Assembly: GCF_030818545.1 (NCBI RefSeq)
Contig: NZ_JAUTAH010000001.1
Coordinates: forward strand, 253,001-317,000
Direction of reading: 5' to 3'
From: Brevundimonas sp. SORGH_AS_0993
Lineage (GTDB): Bacteria; Pseudomonadota; Alphaproteobacteria; Caulobacterales; Caulobacteraceae
Length of the DNA stretch: 64,000 bases
Shown: one piece after another, positions 23,301-31,051 of the stretch
Layout: every line of letters begins with the position of its first letter
How positions within the stretch are numbered: position 1 is the first letter of the stretch
Notes under the pieces: model-generated
Seen by the model: only the letters and a program-made list of their open reading frames with translations
Databases searched by the model: none
Told to the model about the DNA's origin: nothing
Translations under genes and position numbers: made by a program

Positions 23301-24025
23301 CCTGGACGCAGCCCGAGGCCGCCACGCTCTGGAAGGCCCAGGCCTCGGACCAGATCGGCGGGCCGGAGCTCTACAACGCCCTGCGGCCGGATCTGCTGTC
23401 GGCGCTGTTCAGCGAGGCCATACCGGACCGGGACGCCGGACATCTCGTCGGGCGGCTGCTGCAGATCGTCATCTCTCACATCAAGGGCTTCAACCCGGAG
23501 TATGAGGGGGAGGCCGCCGAGCTCCGCAGCGTTCTGGCCCGGGGGCGGCCCGCCTTGCGGCAAACCGTCGCCTCGCAGCTCTGGCGCCTGACCGGCCGGC
23601 TCGGGGCGGAGGCGGAGTCCGCCGCCGAACGGTGGCGGACCACCGTCGGGCCCGTGTTCGATGCCATCTGGCCACTGGACGCCGCGTTGCGCAGCGCCGA
23701 GACCAGCAAGCTTCTGGTCAATATGGCGCTTGCCGCCGGCGACGCCTTCCCGGAGGCGGTGGAGGCGATCAAGGATGTTGCTGCGCCCTACCGTCTGTTC
23801 CGAATCGCTCATTCGCTCCTGATCGGCGAAGGCCACAGGACCCTGCACCAGGATCATCCGATCGCCTTCATCGCTCTGCTGGACGCCCTGATTGATCCGG
23901 AGATCGCGGCGGCGCCTGACGATCTGGGGGCGGTGCTTGATGACTGTGTGGAGGCGGACGGGACCGTGGTCGGCTTGCCGGCGTATCGGCGCCTCAGGGC
24001 TATCCAGCGCCTGAGCCAGGCCTAA
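20357..24025 (+). CDS. Large SIR2-like NAD-binding protein, predicted anti-phage effector
   Basis: This protein has 1,222 residues. Residues ~20-290 form a SIR2-like domain: FICGAGVSMHIGLPDF (NAD-binding loop, 26-40), TTNFDTLFEQAW with catalytic Asn140, LHLHGRL with catalytic His177, and YTVVLVGYQADDPPMRYLLE. The remaining ~900 residues appear alpha-helical and repeat-like without a domain I recognise. In several bacterial defence proteins a SIR2 domain depletes NAD+ when a sensor part detects phage; that role is inferred here. It stands alone as a transcription unit with its own ribosome site. Confidence 0.78.
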   Translation: MRFRADGPDIPDPLVFAQERGQVLFICGAGVSMHIGLPDFRGLVQAIYDALGEDWGPHAAEREVMAADGSLKGQYDRVLRSLERRLAASNVARAQGMRDRMRAAVRASLVPPPGVDLSHHAALLSLSRGAEGQTRLATTNFDTLFEQAWPGGGAPSHAGAAMPQPLTAACTGVLHLHGRLRDDALGLGDTDIVLTSAEFGDAYLRAGWASRYVYDLVRAYTVVLVGYQADDPPMRYLLEVLEADRERFSDLQPVYAFAHAAPGQEALQTALWRSKGVEPILHRSVAGSYAPLYDTLGEWALYAGDPTVWRREAVRPLLAAPPSAADEAGVSRAVELLSHGDAGALLAELDPDPAWLETLRERGRLFSGATLPLVDAPPRIKPGAWIAGRIDDLAMITACAGLPAFDEDAVWFIRRAVDQADPPLSEVRRQAWDLLLETRAGGEAPDYGLDWFRTLRRIAAGHTGFPARRLIAGMARPRLSVGKPYLFDAGEEIKGPETLGRLMWVDFKSSLPGPVDEILQAWPNRPETNLALIETLIRTLTEALEQAEDVGFLSGWDGADRDVPSVAPHPQNEYRDGFYPIVQLIAALWTRLADGDPPAAVALAQTWAASRLSLVRRLALFAGEHRAVPAEIAMDGVDRMDDDAFWIGNSRVEMTRLLIARWAELPHHRRVAVEARIRQGMPRDLFREDVEWDDGEWAATLENAVYRRLSRLQGAGCALEAESEARLAGIAAAYPEWRPGPGDRDDFGSWSETRMGPDGHPELLESVADGRLVEEALRLQQENAYEEHDLWRVFVGSDPSRALRGLRARAEAGTWEPEAWRPLLWAAFDHEDAALQADLAAALLEAPPETLAALADSVASWLRRQRAALAEATFWALWDRLADLVYRPGEPAEPDGDLETRSLNDAGGVLAWILLDALSATSPAAGSEFAGAPEGLQARLDRAVAAPEPGGLLARVRLVRHLAWLHRTAPDWTGRTLVPLMAWTQPEAATLWKAQASDQIGGPELYNALRPDLLSALFSEAIPDRDAGHLVGRLLQIVISHIKGFNPEYEGEAAELRSVLARGRPALRQTVASQLWRLTGRLGAEAESAAERWRTTVGPVFDAIWPLDAALRSAETSKLLVNMALAAGDAFPEAVEAIKDVAAPYRLFRIAHSLLIGEGHRTLHQDHPIAFIALLDALIDPEIAAAPDDLGAVLDDCVEADGTVVGLPAYRRLRAIQRLSQA

Positions 24026-24362
24026 TCACCGCGCCGGGAGATCAAAAAAATGCCCTCACGACGGGCGGAAGGGGCGAGGTGGGCAGGCTAGATCAACGTC
24101 TTGCCATCGGTGCCTTAACGACGGACTGCCCTGTTGCAACGGGTCGGAAGCAAACGCTCACCCGAGTGCGCCGAGAATGTCCGCTTTGCGTCGGCGAGTG
24201 AACGACCGCTGTTGACGCAGACCACCCCTCTTGCGAGCGACCTGTTCGGACTGCGAGCGAAGCAGAACTGATGCCGGTTTGGTCATCTCGCCCCGTTCGG
24301 GACGTTTTGGGTAATGGCTGAACTGGGGCAGAGTGATCTGCAACGATCTGTGCGGGGCGAAA
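24026..24362. other. 337-base stretch with no supported gene
   Basis: A short minus-strand open frame (24158-24343) encodes a basic, low-information peptide and was not accepted. The stretch probably contains the promoter for the next gene. I see no repeat or strong hairpin in it. Confidence 0.45.
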
Positions 24363-24719
24363 ATGGCGAGAGTTCGGGGACAGCTTCAGCGGGACCTGCT
24401 GGAGTACACGGACCTATTCTTCTGGACGGTCGAGAAGGCGATCGTTGTTGGCGCCATCGGATTCGCCGCGAGCGTAGTTAAAGCACCCGGCTTGTCCTTT
24501 CTTCACTGGCTCGCACTCGCCGTTCTCGTAGTCGGAGCCTACGTCCGGATCCGGCAGGTCCTTTTCAAGGACCTGGACGAGGCCCAAAAGGCCGCTCTGA
24601 CGGCGGCTGAATCCTTGGCGCTCGTGGGGCGCTCACGCGCCGCTCTCGGGGTCGGCGGGGCTCTGATTTTCGCCATACAGTATTTCGCGCATGTGATGTC
24701 GTTGGCTGTTGTGCATTGA
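24363..24719 (+). CDS. Small membrane protein of unknown function
   Basis: In this 118-residue protein a short basic and acidic N-terminus (MARVRGQLQRDLLEYTDLFFWTVEKA) leads into two membrane segments (IVVGAIGFAASVV and FLHWLALAVLVVGAYVRI). A helical loop LFKDLDEAQKAALTAAESLALVG and a last hydrophobic helix follow. The stop overlaps a possible TTG start of the next gene (TTGA), so the two likely form a pair. Such membrane-plus-soluble pairs occur among defence systems, but no family is recognised. The frame also opens at 24333; ATG 24363 was preferred. Confidence 0.6.
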   Translation: MARVRGQLQRDLLEYTDLFFWTVEKAIVVGAIGFAASVVKAPGLSFLHWLALAVLVVGAYVRIRQVLFKDLDEAQKAALTAAESLALVGRSRAALGVGGALIFAIQYFAHVMSLAVVH

Positions 24720-25378
24720 GCGGCGAAGGACCCTCTCGGATCAATCATGTCCTGAACCGGTCCATGATCGGTTCAGGCGATAACCAGCCCCGGATCAGTC
24801 AGAATCTGACGGCCCGGTTGGTCGATAACGTCATCTTGCCGGGTCTGGCCGCCTTGCCGACCCATCAGGGCCTTGTACTTTCGGGGGCGGCCTCCCAGGA
24901 GGAGTTCCTGGATCGCGCGGCGAAGCATTTCGACAATGTGACGGCCGCCGAGGCACGGCGCGGTTTCGCGCTCGTCCTCGCGGCGACCTTCGAACGTCAC
25001 TTGCGGCGATGGCTGTTCTTGGCCGGGACGCCCTCGGCGGGCTCGATGAAGTTCGCCGATCTTCTGGAGGCAGGGTTGGCTCGACTCACCGACGCGCGAC
25101 GCACGCCCGAGATGAAGGCGACGCTCGATGAGCTTGTTCTGGTCGGCAATGTGCTGCGCCACGGCAATGGTCGGTCGGTGACCGCCCTTAGAGCGGCAGC
25201 ACCGGACCTTTGGCACGATATCCCCGAGGAGGATCATCACTGGCTGGAGCGAACCTATACTTACGCCGAACTCATGAGAGTCGAGATGGGACATATACGG
25301 CGCTACTCCAATGCGATCCTTCTCTTCTGGGGGCTGGCGGACCGCTTGCCGGGGGCCGCGCTCGACGAGAGGTATTGA
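24716..25378 (+). CDS. HEPN-like helical protein of unknown function
   Basis: This is a 220-residue all-helical protein. The central part (LVLAATFERHLRRWLFLAG...MKFADLLEAGLARL) and the motif ELVLVGNVLRHGNGRSV resemble HEPN-type proteins, where an R...H pair can form an RNase site. The match is to the general pattern only. A TTG start at 24716 overlaps the upstream stop. ATG at 24764 lies in the loop of a perfect nine-base-pair hairpin (24751-24777), so the true start is uncertain. Pairing with the membrane protein suggests one functional unit. Confidence 0.6.
   Translation: MSGEGPSRINHVLNRSMIGSGDNQPRISQNLTARLVDNVILPGLAALPTHQGLVLSGAASQEEFLDRAAKHFDNVTAAEARRGFALVLAATFERHLRRWLFLAGTPSAGSMKFADLLEAGLARLTDARRTPEMKATLDELVLVGNVLRHGNGRSVTALRAAAPDLWHDIPEEDHHWLERTYTYAELMRVEMGHIRRYSNAILLFWGLADRLPGAALDERY
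24751..24777 (+). promoter_or_regulatory. Perfect hairpin around an alternative start codon
   Basis: CCTGAACCG pairs with CGGTTCAGG across a nine-base loop that contains ATG (24764). If translation begins at this ATG, the structure would control access to it; if it begins at TTG 24716, the hairpin is inside the coding region. The base pairing is seen directly. Confidence 0.4.
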
Positions 25379-25533
25379 GGCGATCGGGACCGGCCAAGCC
25401 GCGCCTCAAGGCGTGCGGCATTACCCGCGTTCCAGCAGATGTGACCGAGGCGCTAAGTGTCCGGATTCCGCCCGTCCGGCGATGTCTGCCTTTGGCGCAT
25501 CACGGACCCCACTTGGTCGTGAATAGGGGGAAC

Positions 25534-25554
25534 TGATCTAGGGACCCCGGCCTT
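25534..25554 (+). repeat. Imperfect direct repeat, copy A
   Basis: The 21-base segment beginning TGATCTAGGG matches copy B at 30981-31001 at 17 of 21 positions, and every difference is a transition. Both copies are preceded by GGGGG and followed by a similar C/T-rich stretch. Copy A lies in the gap between the HEPN-like gene and the nuclease-like gene. Confidence 0.5.
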
Positions 25555-25621
25555 CCCGTCCTCTCCATGCTGCCGTCCTCGGCGATCCTGCTGGCAGTTC
25601 ATCATGAGCGAGGCTGAATAC

Positions 25622-26857
25622 TCAGGCTGACTGGGGTGCCTCCTCGGGTGGCGGCCCGCTCCAGATCGACCGGGGGAACCGCCCGTGCTCGAGGGCCATG
25701 TCGAAGATGTCATGCAGGGCGCCGATGAACCGGTGGGGCGCTCCGAGATTCTGCGTCGTCATATGCAGACCCGGGTAGTCGATCAGCATCAGTGGGACCT
25801 GGATGGCTTCCACCGCGGCGAGGATCGGTTCGCTGTTCTCGAACTGGGTGTCGTCGAACATCTCGCGCACGACGACCAGGCCAAGAGGCTGGCGCCCTTC
25901 CAGCGACAACGTCACCGGCCCTGCTTCCGACGTGATGACGACGCCATCGTTGCTGCGGGCGTACAGGAGTGCCCCGCTCAACTGCTTGGTGGCCTTCTCG
26001 ATCTGGTTCTGGATCGTCTGTCGCTTGCGATCGAGCGTTCGGGCGAGGGACGCCTCTGTGTTCGGACTGTCCTTCGCTTCCACAAACAGCATTTCTTTGG
26101 CCGTGACGATCAGGACATCGCACAGCTCCTTCCCCGTGTCGGCGCGGAACGGGTTCAGGTAGATGGCGTCCGCCGGAAAGACGCGACCGAACATCACAGC
26201 GATGTCGCGCTCCTGTGGCGGGCCGGGGTCTTCTCGCACGAGCGTGGCAATGGAGGGTCCGTGAGAAGTGGCCTGGAAAGCGGTCGCCGCGGGGCGGGCA
26301 TCCAGGATCGCCAGATCCTCTGGAGCGAGGAAGTCGACAATCCGAAGCTCGAACGCCGCCTCATCGTCCGCAGCAACGCGGATGGAGAAGAGATCGTTAA
26401 GACGTCTCATAAGCCGCGCAAAGCCATCCTCGTCGTACTCGGGAAACGAAGCGGATCGGACTGCGTCTGCAAACCGGGAGGCGGCTGGGTTGTCGACCCG
26501 GACGCTCAGCAGTTCCCGATCATGCTCATCGATGAAGTAGACCTCGAACGCGGATTGAACGAGCAAGGCCGAGACGTCGATCGTGAGGTCGTCGCCGGCA
26601 AAGAGCGCCGTCGTCATCGTGAGCGGCTTGTCGTGATCGTCGAAGAAGGTCGTGACCAGACCAAGGTGGCTGGTGGCGCCGCCGACATCGGAGATCAGAT
26701 AGATCCGAAAGCCGCCCTTGAGCCGAGCCGCGAGGATCGCTTCCTTGCTGGTCTTGATGACCAGGAAGACCGTGCCGTCGGGCAGCCTGATCGGCATCAG
26801 GCCGTAGCGGAAGCGCTGCGTAGCGTTGAAGAGGTGAGGGTAGCGAACGGATAGCAT
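25622..26857 (-). CDS. Predicted PD-(D/E)xK-type nuclease of unknown family
   Basis: This protein has 411 residues. The first ~200 are mixed alpha/beta with no recognised domain (begins MLSVRYPHLFNATQRFRYGLM). The middle carries a nuclease-like core: ELCDVLIV with Asp247, then MLFVEAKDS with Glu260 and Lys262, the D...ExK pattern of restriction-type nucleases. A long charged helix LARTLDRKRQTIQNQIEKATKQLSG follows. A GGAGG box seven bases before ATG 26857 supports the start. It is divergent from the next gene. Role in defence is inferred from the motif and the neighbourhood. Confidence 0.62.
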   Translation of the reverse strand: MLSVRYPHLFNATQRFRYGLMPIRLPDGTVFLVIKTSKEAILAARLKGGFRIYLISDVGGATSHLGLVTTFFDDHDKPLTMTTALFAGDDLTIDVSALLVQSAFEVYFIDEHDRELLSVRVDNPAASRFADAVRSASFPEYDEDGFARLMRRLNDLFSIRVAADDEAAFELRIVDFLAPEDLAILDARPAATAFQATSHGPSIATLVREDPGPPQERDIAVMFGRVFPADAIYLNPFRADTGKELCDVLIVTAKEMLFVEAKDSPNTEASLARTLDRKRQTIQNQIEKATKQLSGALLYARSNDGVVITSEAGPVTLSLEGRQPLGLVVVREMFDDTQFENSEPILAAVEAIQVPLMLIDYPGLHMTTQNLGAPHRFIGALHDIFDMALEHGRFPRSIWSGPPPEEAPQSA

Positions 26858-26993
26858 GACGGCCCTCCAAGAAGCGCTGGTAGTATGATGCTGGACGACG
26901 GGTGGCGCCCGCGGTCCTCGGGACTACTATCGCCGCTCAGATCGGCAGTCTCCGTCGAAGCGGAAACGCCAGCGCGGAGCAAGGGTCGAAATC

Positions 26994-28037
26994 ATGAGCT
27001 CCGTTGGACTGGTTCCGAGGTCTCGATTGCAGCAGATCCCCAAGCGGCTCTGGCTCGCTCACGAGTACTGCTACTTTCTCCACGATGAAGGCGTCCGCCT
27101 ACTCCAACAGTACGAAGAGGGGAGGGCTACGACGGTTGAGATCGATTTCCGAAATCGCAGGGACGCTGCAACCTTCGCGAAACTGGCGAAGCAGCAGAAC
27201 GCGATCGATGCTTTGCGCGCCACCGGGTATCCGGCCGAAGCCCGGAGGGTGGTGCTCAATTCGATCACCATGGCGATGGTGTCGGATGTCCTCCTGCACC
27301 TTTTCGAGGCCTTGCGCTGCCTCGAACGCCGCAAGACGGTGGTCGCCCTGAACCTTCTCCGCAAGCCGCTCACCGACAGCCTGATCTATCTGGCATGGAT
27401 GCTTGGGGATGAAGACGGCTTCTACGCGAAGTTTACGTCAGGCGACCCCGGGGAGCTAACCCATTCGAAGCTGGGAAACCGCCGCCTGGCCATCCTTCGG
27501 GACGCCTTGGCAGAGACGGCGGCGGGGGACTTCATGACACCTGAGTTTCTTCTACAGGCGCTTTTCGATCCAGGCGCCCCAGGAGGACTCTATGGTCTAT
27601 TCCAGCACGCGGTGCATCTCGTGACCGTTCAGCGCGTCGAGATCAAGACGAGATCCGAGAACTTCAACTTCATCTTCAAGAACCCCACCGACGATGACAT
27701 CTATGAGAGCGTCTACGGGCTCCTGCCGGACATCCTGCTGTTCCTGTCTCATGTGATCATGGAGCTCTTCCAGCGCATCGCTCCGTCAGAGCCTGGCGGG
27801 CGACGCGCGTTCGAGGTCAGATCGACCTACGGCTTCATGTTCGCCGCCAGGCCGGAGGGGGCGGAAGCCTCGCGTGCGAATCTCGCCGAGGCTTTCGCGG
27901 ATCACCTCAACTGCGGTGGATGCAGCGCGCCGGCAACGCTCACCATGCACAATGCGGCCCGAGCTGTGTTGTCGGAATCCCATCGTTGCACCCGCTGCCG
28001 GCGAGTACAGGACCTGCCATTCTCCTGGTTCTTCTGA
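26994..28037 (+). CDS. Helical protein with C-terminal zinc ribbon, unknown function
   Basis: This 347-residue protein is mostly helical. The segment LLHLFEALRCLERRKTVVALNLLRKPLTDSLIYLAWML resembles the helical core of DUF5677-type proteins in general pattern. The C-terminus has two cysteine pairs, CGGC and CTRC about 30 residues apart, forming a probable zinc ribbon, and ends PFSWFF. It is divergent from the nuclease-like gene, with 136 bases between for promoters. No function is known to me. Confidence 0.6.
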   Translation: MSSVGLVPRSRLQQIPKRLWLAHEYCYFLHDEGVRLLQQYEEGRATTVEIDFRNRRDAATFAKLAKQQNAIDALRATGYPAEARRVVLNSITMAMVSDVLLHLFEALRCLERRKTVVALNLLRKPLTDSLIYLAWMLGDEDGFYAKFTSGDPGELTHSKLGNRRLAILRDALAETAAGDFMTPEFLLQALFDPGAPGGLYGLFQHAVHLVTVQRVEIKTRSENFNFIFKNPTDDDIYESVYGLLPDILLFLSHVIMELFQRIAPSEPGGRRAFEVRSTYGFMFAARPEGAEASRANLAEAFADHLNCGGCSAPATLTMHNAARAVLSESHRCTRCRRVQDLPFSWFF

Positions 28038-28124
28038 GCGCTTGGAGAGACAAGCGATCGTGGTGACGAGATCCCGGGCGAGAACCGCCGGAGGGCCCGT
28101 GGGGCCGACAGGCAGGCTCGACTG

Positions 28125-30026
28125 CTATCGGCTCGGCTCTGGCTCTGCTGTACCGAGATCGGGCAGACCGAGGTCTGCTCTGTGATCGTAGAGCGGCATT
28201 AAGCAGAGGTGCAGCACCAGCCAGCAGGCGTAGAAGCCGTCTGGCCCGAATGCATCGCCATCGTGCAGCAGGCCATGTGCGACGCCGTGTCGGATCTGCG
28301 GACCGGCAGGGTGGAGAAAGACCTGCTCGATGTTGAACGCCAGCTCCGGCCCAAACACGGCTTCGATGTCGGTGCGGTGATCACGGAACAGCGCTGAGAG
28401 CGTCTTGTCCTCCTGTGTCTGCGCCGCGTCATCGAAGGTGGTCACTTCGTAGCCGGACGACTTTAAGCAGCACCGGAGGCCAGCCTCCACAAGAGGCGTC
28501 AGCACGTAAAGCGCGGCGCTAGCGTCGCCCCGCAGGAAGTTGCTCAGACCCCGGGCGAAGGTGTCTCGGAGGCCCTCGGGCACAAAGGGGCTCATCTGCA
28601 GGGCTGGGCGCAGGACATCCGGAGCAACGTAATACGTTCCGGCGATGTATCGGCGGGCGACATCCAGCAGGCCGACGTCGATCTTTCGGCTGAGAGACTG
28701 ATGCTGCGCAATTTGCGCCTGAACGCTGCTGTCGTCGGCGGCTTCGCCGAACCCGCCGCCTGCCGCCGAATGCCGAACCTTGCCCTCGCGGTCGTGGAAT
28801 GACGCCGCGAACATGGCGCTCATCGGATGAGCTTTCATGGACTCAAGCGCCTCTTCCCGGGCCTTCTCGGGATCCGGCGAATTTCGCAGAACCGCGAAGA
28901 GGAAGAGAGCGTCATAGAACCCGAGGCCTTCAACGCGCGCGGCTAGCTCTGCCCGGAGATCGTCGATGTCCAGCGGATGCGAGACAGTCACCATCTCCTC
29001 CCCGATGCCGGCTTGGGCGTCGATCAAGAGATGGCGTAACTCTCGGCGGCGATCACGCGCGTCTCGAACGCCAGCCAGGGCGCTGATGGCGTCAGCGAGG
29101 AAGCCGGACGACAGCATCGCCGAGTTGGCCATCTGCTGGGACATGCCGACATAAACATCAGAGAGTCGCCGTTGGCAGGCGTGGGCCTTCTGGGTCTCCG
29201 AAGCGCGATGGTAGATGCGGGCCGCGACCTTGAGAGCATCGGCCGCGAGATGGCCATCTTTGATAACGTCGAGCGTGTCGACAGTCGCTTCGATGTCAGC
29301 GGCAAGCACGGCGGGCTCCTCGAGGCCATAGTCGAGCTGGAGATCCCCCAGTGCGATGTGGCGGCTGACATCGCCTCGTTCGCGGGTGCTCAACCGTGCT
29401 GCCTCTATTCTCTCGGCGATAGGCGCACAGTCCGGAGCATGATCGCCGAAGGAACGCGATCGGGCGATCATCATGCAACGCCTGAGGACGCCGATGCCGA
29501 GCCGTCCTCCTTCCTGATCGGTGTGGCGCTTGAACGTCGCCGAGCCAGAGGACACTCCGCTCAGAAGGCGAAGGTAGGCGTCGATCGCCAAGCGTCCCAT
29601 CTCGTGACGACGTCGCTGAAGGATCCATGCGACATCGGCCGCGCGGGACACGATTGCGGGATGCTGGGAGCGCTGGGCGACCGCCGCGACGGCGTCTACG
29701 CAGGGCCGGAAGTCCTGCAGGGCCGATGATCGGCGGCCGTCCGCCCAGACTAAGATGGGGCGGAACGGCTCGGTGGGGCTTCTGGCCTCCAGCATCATCG
29801 AGGTCAGCCCCCAGACCAGTCGGAACACTCGGGCTGACTCTGGGGCGACGCCGTCTTGCTTTGAAGCCGCAAGGAAGAGGTCGCTCAGCGAGTGCCAGTC
29901 CGCCGCCGCGTCAGCGGGAATGAGGTCGTCAATGGCGCAGGCCGCCACATCGTCCACCGTCGCTTCCGCCCACGGCGGGCAGTCAGGCTGGACATCGCCG
30001 CGCTCGTCTGGCTCCGAAGCGCTCAT
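28125..30026 (-). CDS. DUF4209-type protein with HEPN-like RxxxxHG motif
   Basis: This protein has 633 residues from ATG 30026. A long helical N-terminal region leads to a C-terminal domain ending GPQIRHGVAHGLLHDGDAF. The R-H-G-V-A-H-G element fits the RNxxxHG signature of DUF4209 apart from His in place of Asn, and resembles HEPN ribonuclease sites. The ATG overlaps the stop of the DUF5677-like gene (ATGA), so the two proteins are made together. The open frame continues to 30158, inside that gene, and was not used. Function is unknown; an RNA-targeting defence role is possible. Confidence 0.65.
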   Translation of the reverse strand: MSASEPDERGDVQPDCPPWAEATVDDVAACAIDDLIPADAAADWHSLSDLFLAASKQDGVAPESARVFRLVWGLTSMMLEARSPTEPFRPILVWADGRRSSALQDFRPCVDAVAAVAQRSQHPAIVSRAADVAWILQRRRHEMGRLAIDAYLRLLSGVSSGSATFKRHTDQEGGRLGIGVLRRCMMIARSRSFGDHAPDCAPIAERIEAARLSTRERGDVSRHIALGDLQLDYGLEEPAVLAADIEATVDTLDVIKDGHLAADALKVAARIYHRASETQKAHACQRRLSDVYVGMSQQMANSAMLSSGFLADAISALAGVRDARDRRRELRHLLIDAQAGIGEEMVTVSHPLDIDDLRAELAARVEGLGFYDALFLFAVLRNSPDPEKAREEALESMKAHPMSAMFAASFHDREGKVRHSAAGGGFGEAADDSSVQAQIAQHQSLSRKIDVGLLDVARRYIAGTYYVAPDVLRPALQMSPFVPEGLRDTFARGLSNFLRGDASAALYVLTPLVEAGLRCCLKSSGYEVTTFDDAAQTQEDKTLSALFRDHRTDIEAVFGPELAFNIEQVFLHPAGPQIRHGVAHGLLHDGDAFGPDGFYACWLVLHLCLMPLYDHRADLGLPDLGTAEPEPSR

Positions 30027-30847
30027 GATTTGCCCCGTGCTGATGCGGACGAGGGCAGCGACTTGTAGGTGTCGAAATGGGCGCCGAGTTGATCCCCAAC
30101 ACCGACGGCGGGGCAGGCCATATTGAGCGTCACGGCCCCGACAAGAAGGAAGCAACACGCCATAGTGACGGTGTCTTCGATCTCGTCTGCCCCGCAGGCG
30201 GGCCCCCAGAGAATCTCGGCTCGTAAGCCGCCCTGTCCATCGTCCACGTAGCGATTCAGCGCCTCCAGCAACGGATGAGCGGCATCGGACGAAAGCTGTC
30301 TGAACAGAACGTAGAGCCCGTCCAACCCGCCGTTCCGCGCCATTTCCTCGGTCGCAAATGAGCCCGTCGGCTCAGCCTCTTGCTTCAGGCGGTCAACGAA
30401 GGACTTGAGTTCCGAGTGAGCCGCGGGCTCGATCTTGATCGTCTGCTCCGGCTGATTGAGCAGCCAGTTCGCTCCTTTGGACTTCGAGCCCATCTCGTTC
30501 GCGACAATTCGGTCGATGAATCCGTCTTGCATGCTGACGGCGGACGCCAACGCAAACACGGTTTCCAGACAGGTGCGCGCCAGCGTGCGGGCCTCGACGA
30601 CGGCTCCGCGCTCCGCCATGAGGATCGCCCCCTGGAAATTCGAGAGAGCCCGAACGAACAGGAGCTGGGCAATATTAGTCGCGTTGAGGCCGTCGCCGTC
30701 GACTGGCGCTTCTGAGGTCAGCAGGAGGTGCTGAGCCGTTCGGTTGAGGGCGCCTGCGAGGCTAAATGCCGCCTCGCTGTTCTCCCGATGCTCCCGAATG
30801 AACTGACTGATGTCGGGAGATAGAAAGCCTTCCTCTTGGATGGACAT
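30023..30847 (-). CDS. DUF5677-like helical protein
   Basis: This 274-residue protein shows a conserved-looking helical core FVRALSNFQGAILMAERGAVVEARTLARTCLETVFALASA. It matches the DUF5677 pattern of paired helices with an R-x-x-x-E element. A hydrophobic helix CCFLLVGAVTLNMAC lies near the end. ATG 30847 was chosen over an upstream in-frame start at 30892 because the first 15 residues of the longer form are arginine-rich and unlike the rest. It forms a two-gene operon with the DUF4209-type gene. Function is unknown. Confidence 0.62.
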   Translation of the reverse strand: MSIQEEGFLSPDISQFIREHRENSEAAFSLAGALNRTAQHLLLTSEAPVDGDGLNATNIAQLLFVRALSNFQGAILMAERGAVVEARTLARTCLETVFALASAVSMQDGFIDRIVANEMGSKSKGANWLLNQPEQTIKIEPAAHSELKSFVDRLKQEAEPTGSFATEEMARNGGLDGLYVLFRQLSSDAAHPLLEALNRYVDDGQGGLRAEILWGPACGADEIEDTVTMACCFLLVGAVTLNMACPAVGVGDQLGAHFDTYKSLPSSASARGKS

Positions 30848-30980
30848 CCCGCGGTTCCCTGTCCGAGGCCGTGCGTGACGACTAGCGCGCATGTCGCGTC
30901 CAGTTCGCTACGATTATTGGGTGCGTTTGCGGCGCAGGGAAGCGTGAACCGTTGTCCCGGACGACGTAGCTGCGGGGGTT

Positions 30981-31001
30981 TGATTTAGGGGCCCCAGCTT
31001 T
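30981..31001 (+). repeat. Imperfect direct repeat, copy B
   Basis: The 21-base segment beginning TGATTTAGGG lies 51 bases before the integrase start. It contains the palindrome GGGGCCCC. It matches copy A (25534-25554) at 17 of 21 positions in the same orientation. Together the copies bracket about 5.4 kb of cargo genes. Confidence 0.5.
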
Positions 31002-31051
31002 CTCGGTCGTCTCTCTCCCGCCGCGCATTGGCGGCAGCTTAAGGAGAGACA

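Noticed and set aside
22481..23857. Minus-strand open frame of 458 codons opposite the SIR2-like gene
   Set aside because: Low-complexity arginine/glutamine/proline product, typical of antisense reading in high-G+C DNA.
24158..24343. 61-codon minus-strand open frame after the SIR2-like gene
   Set aside because: Basic low-information peptide, no neighbours on that strand and no ribosome site.
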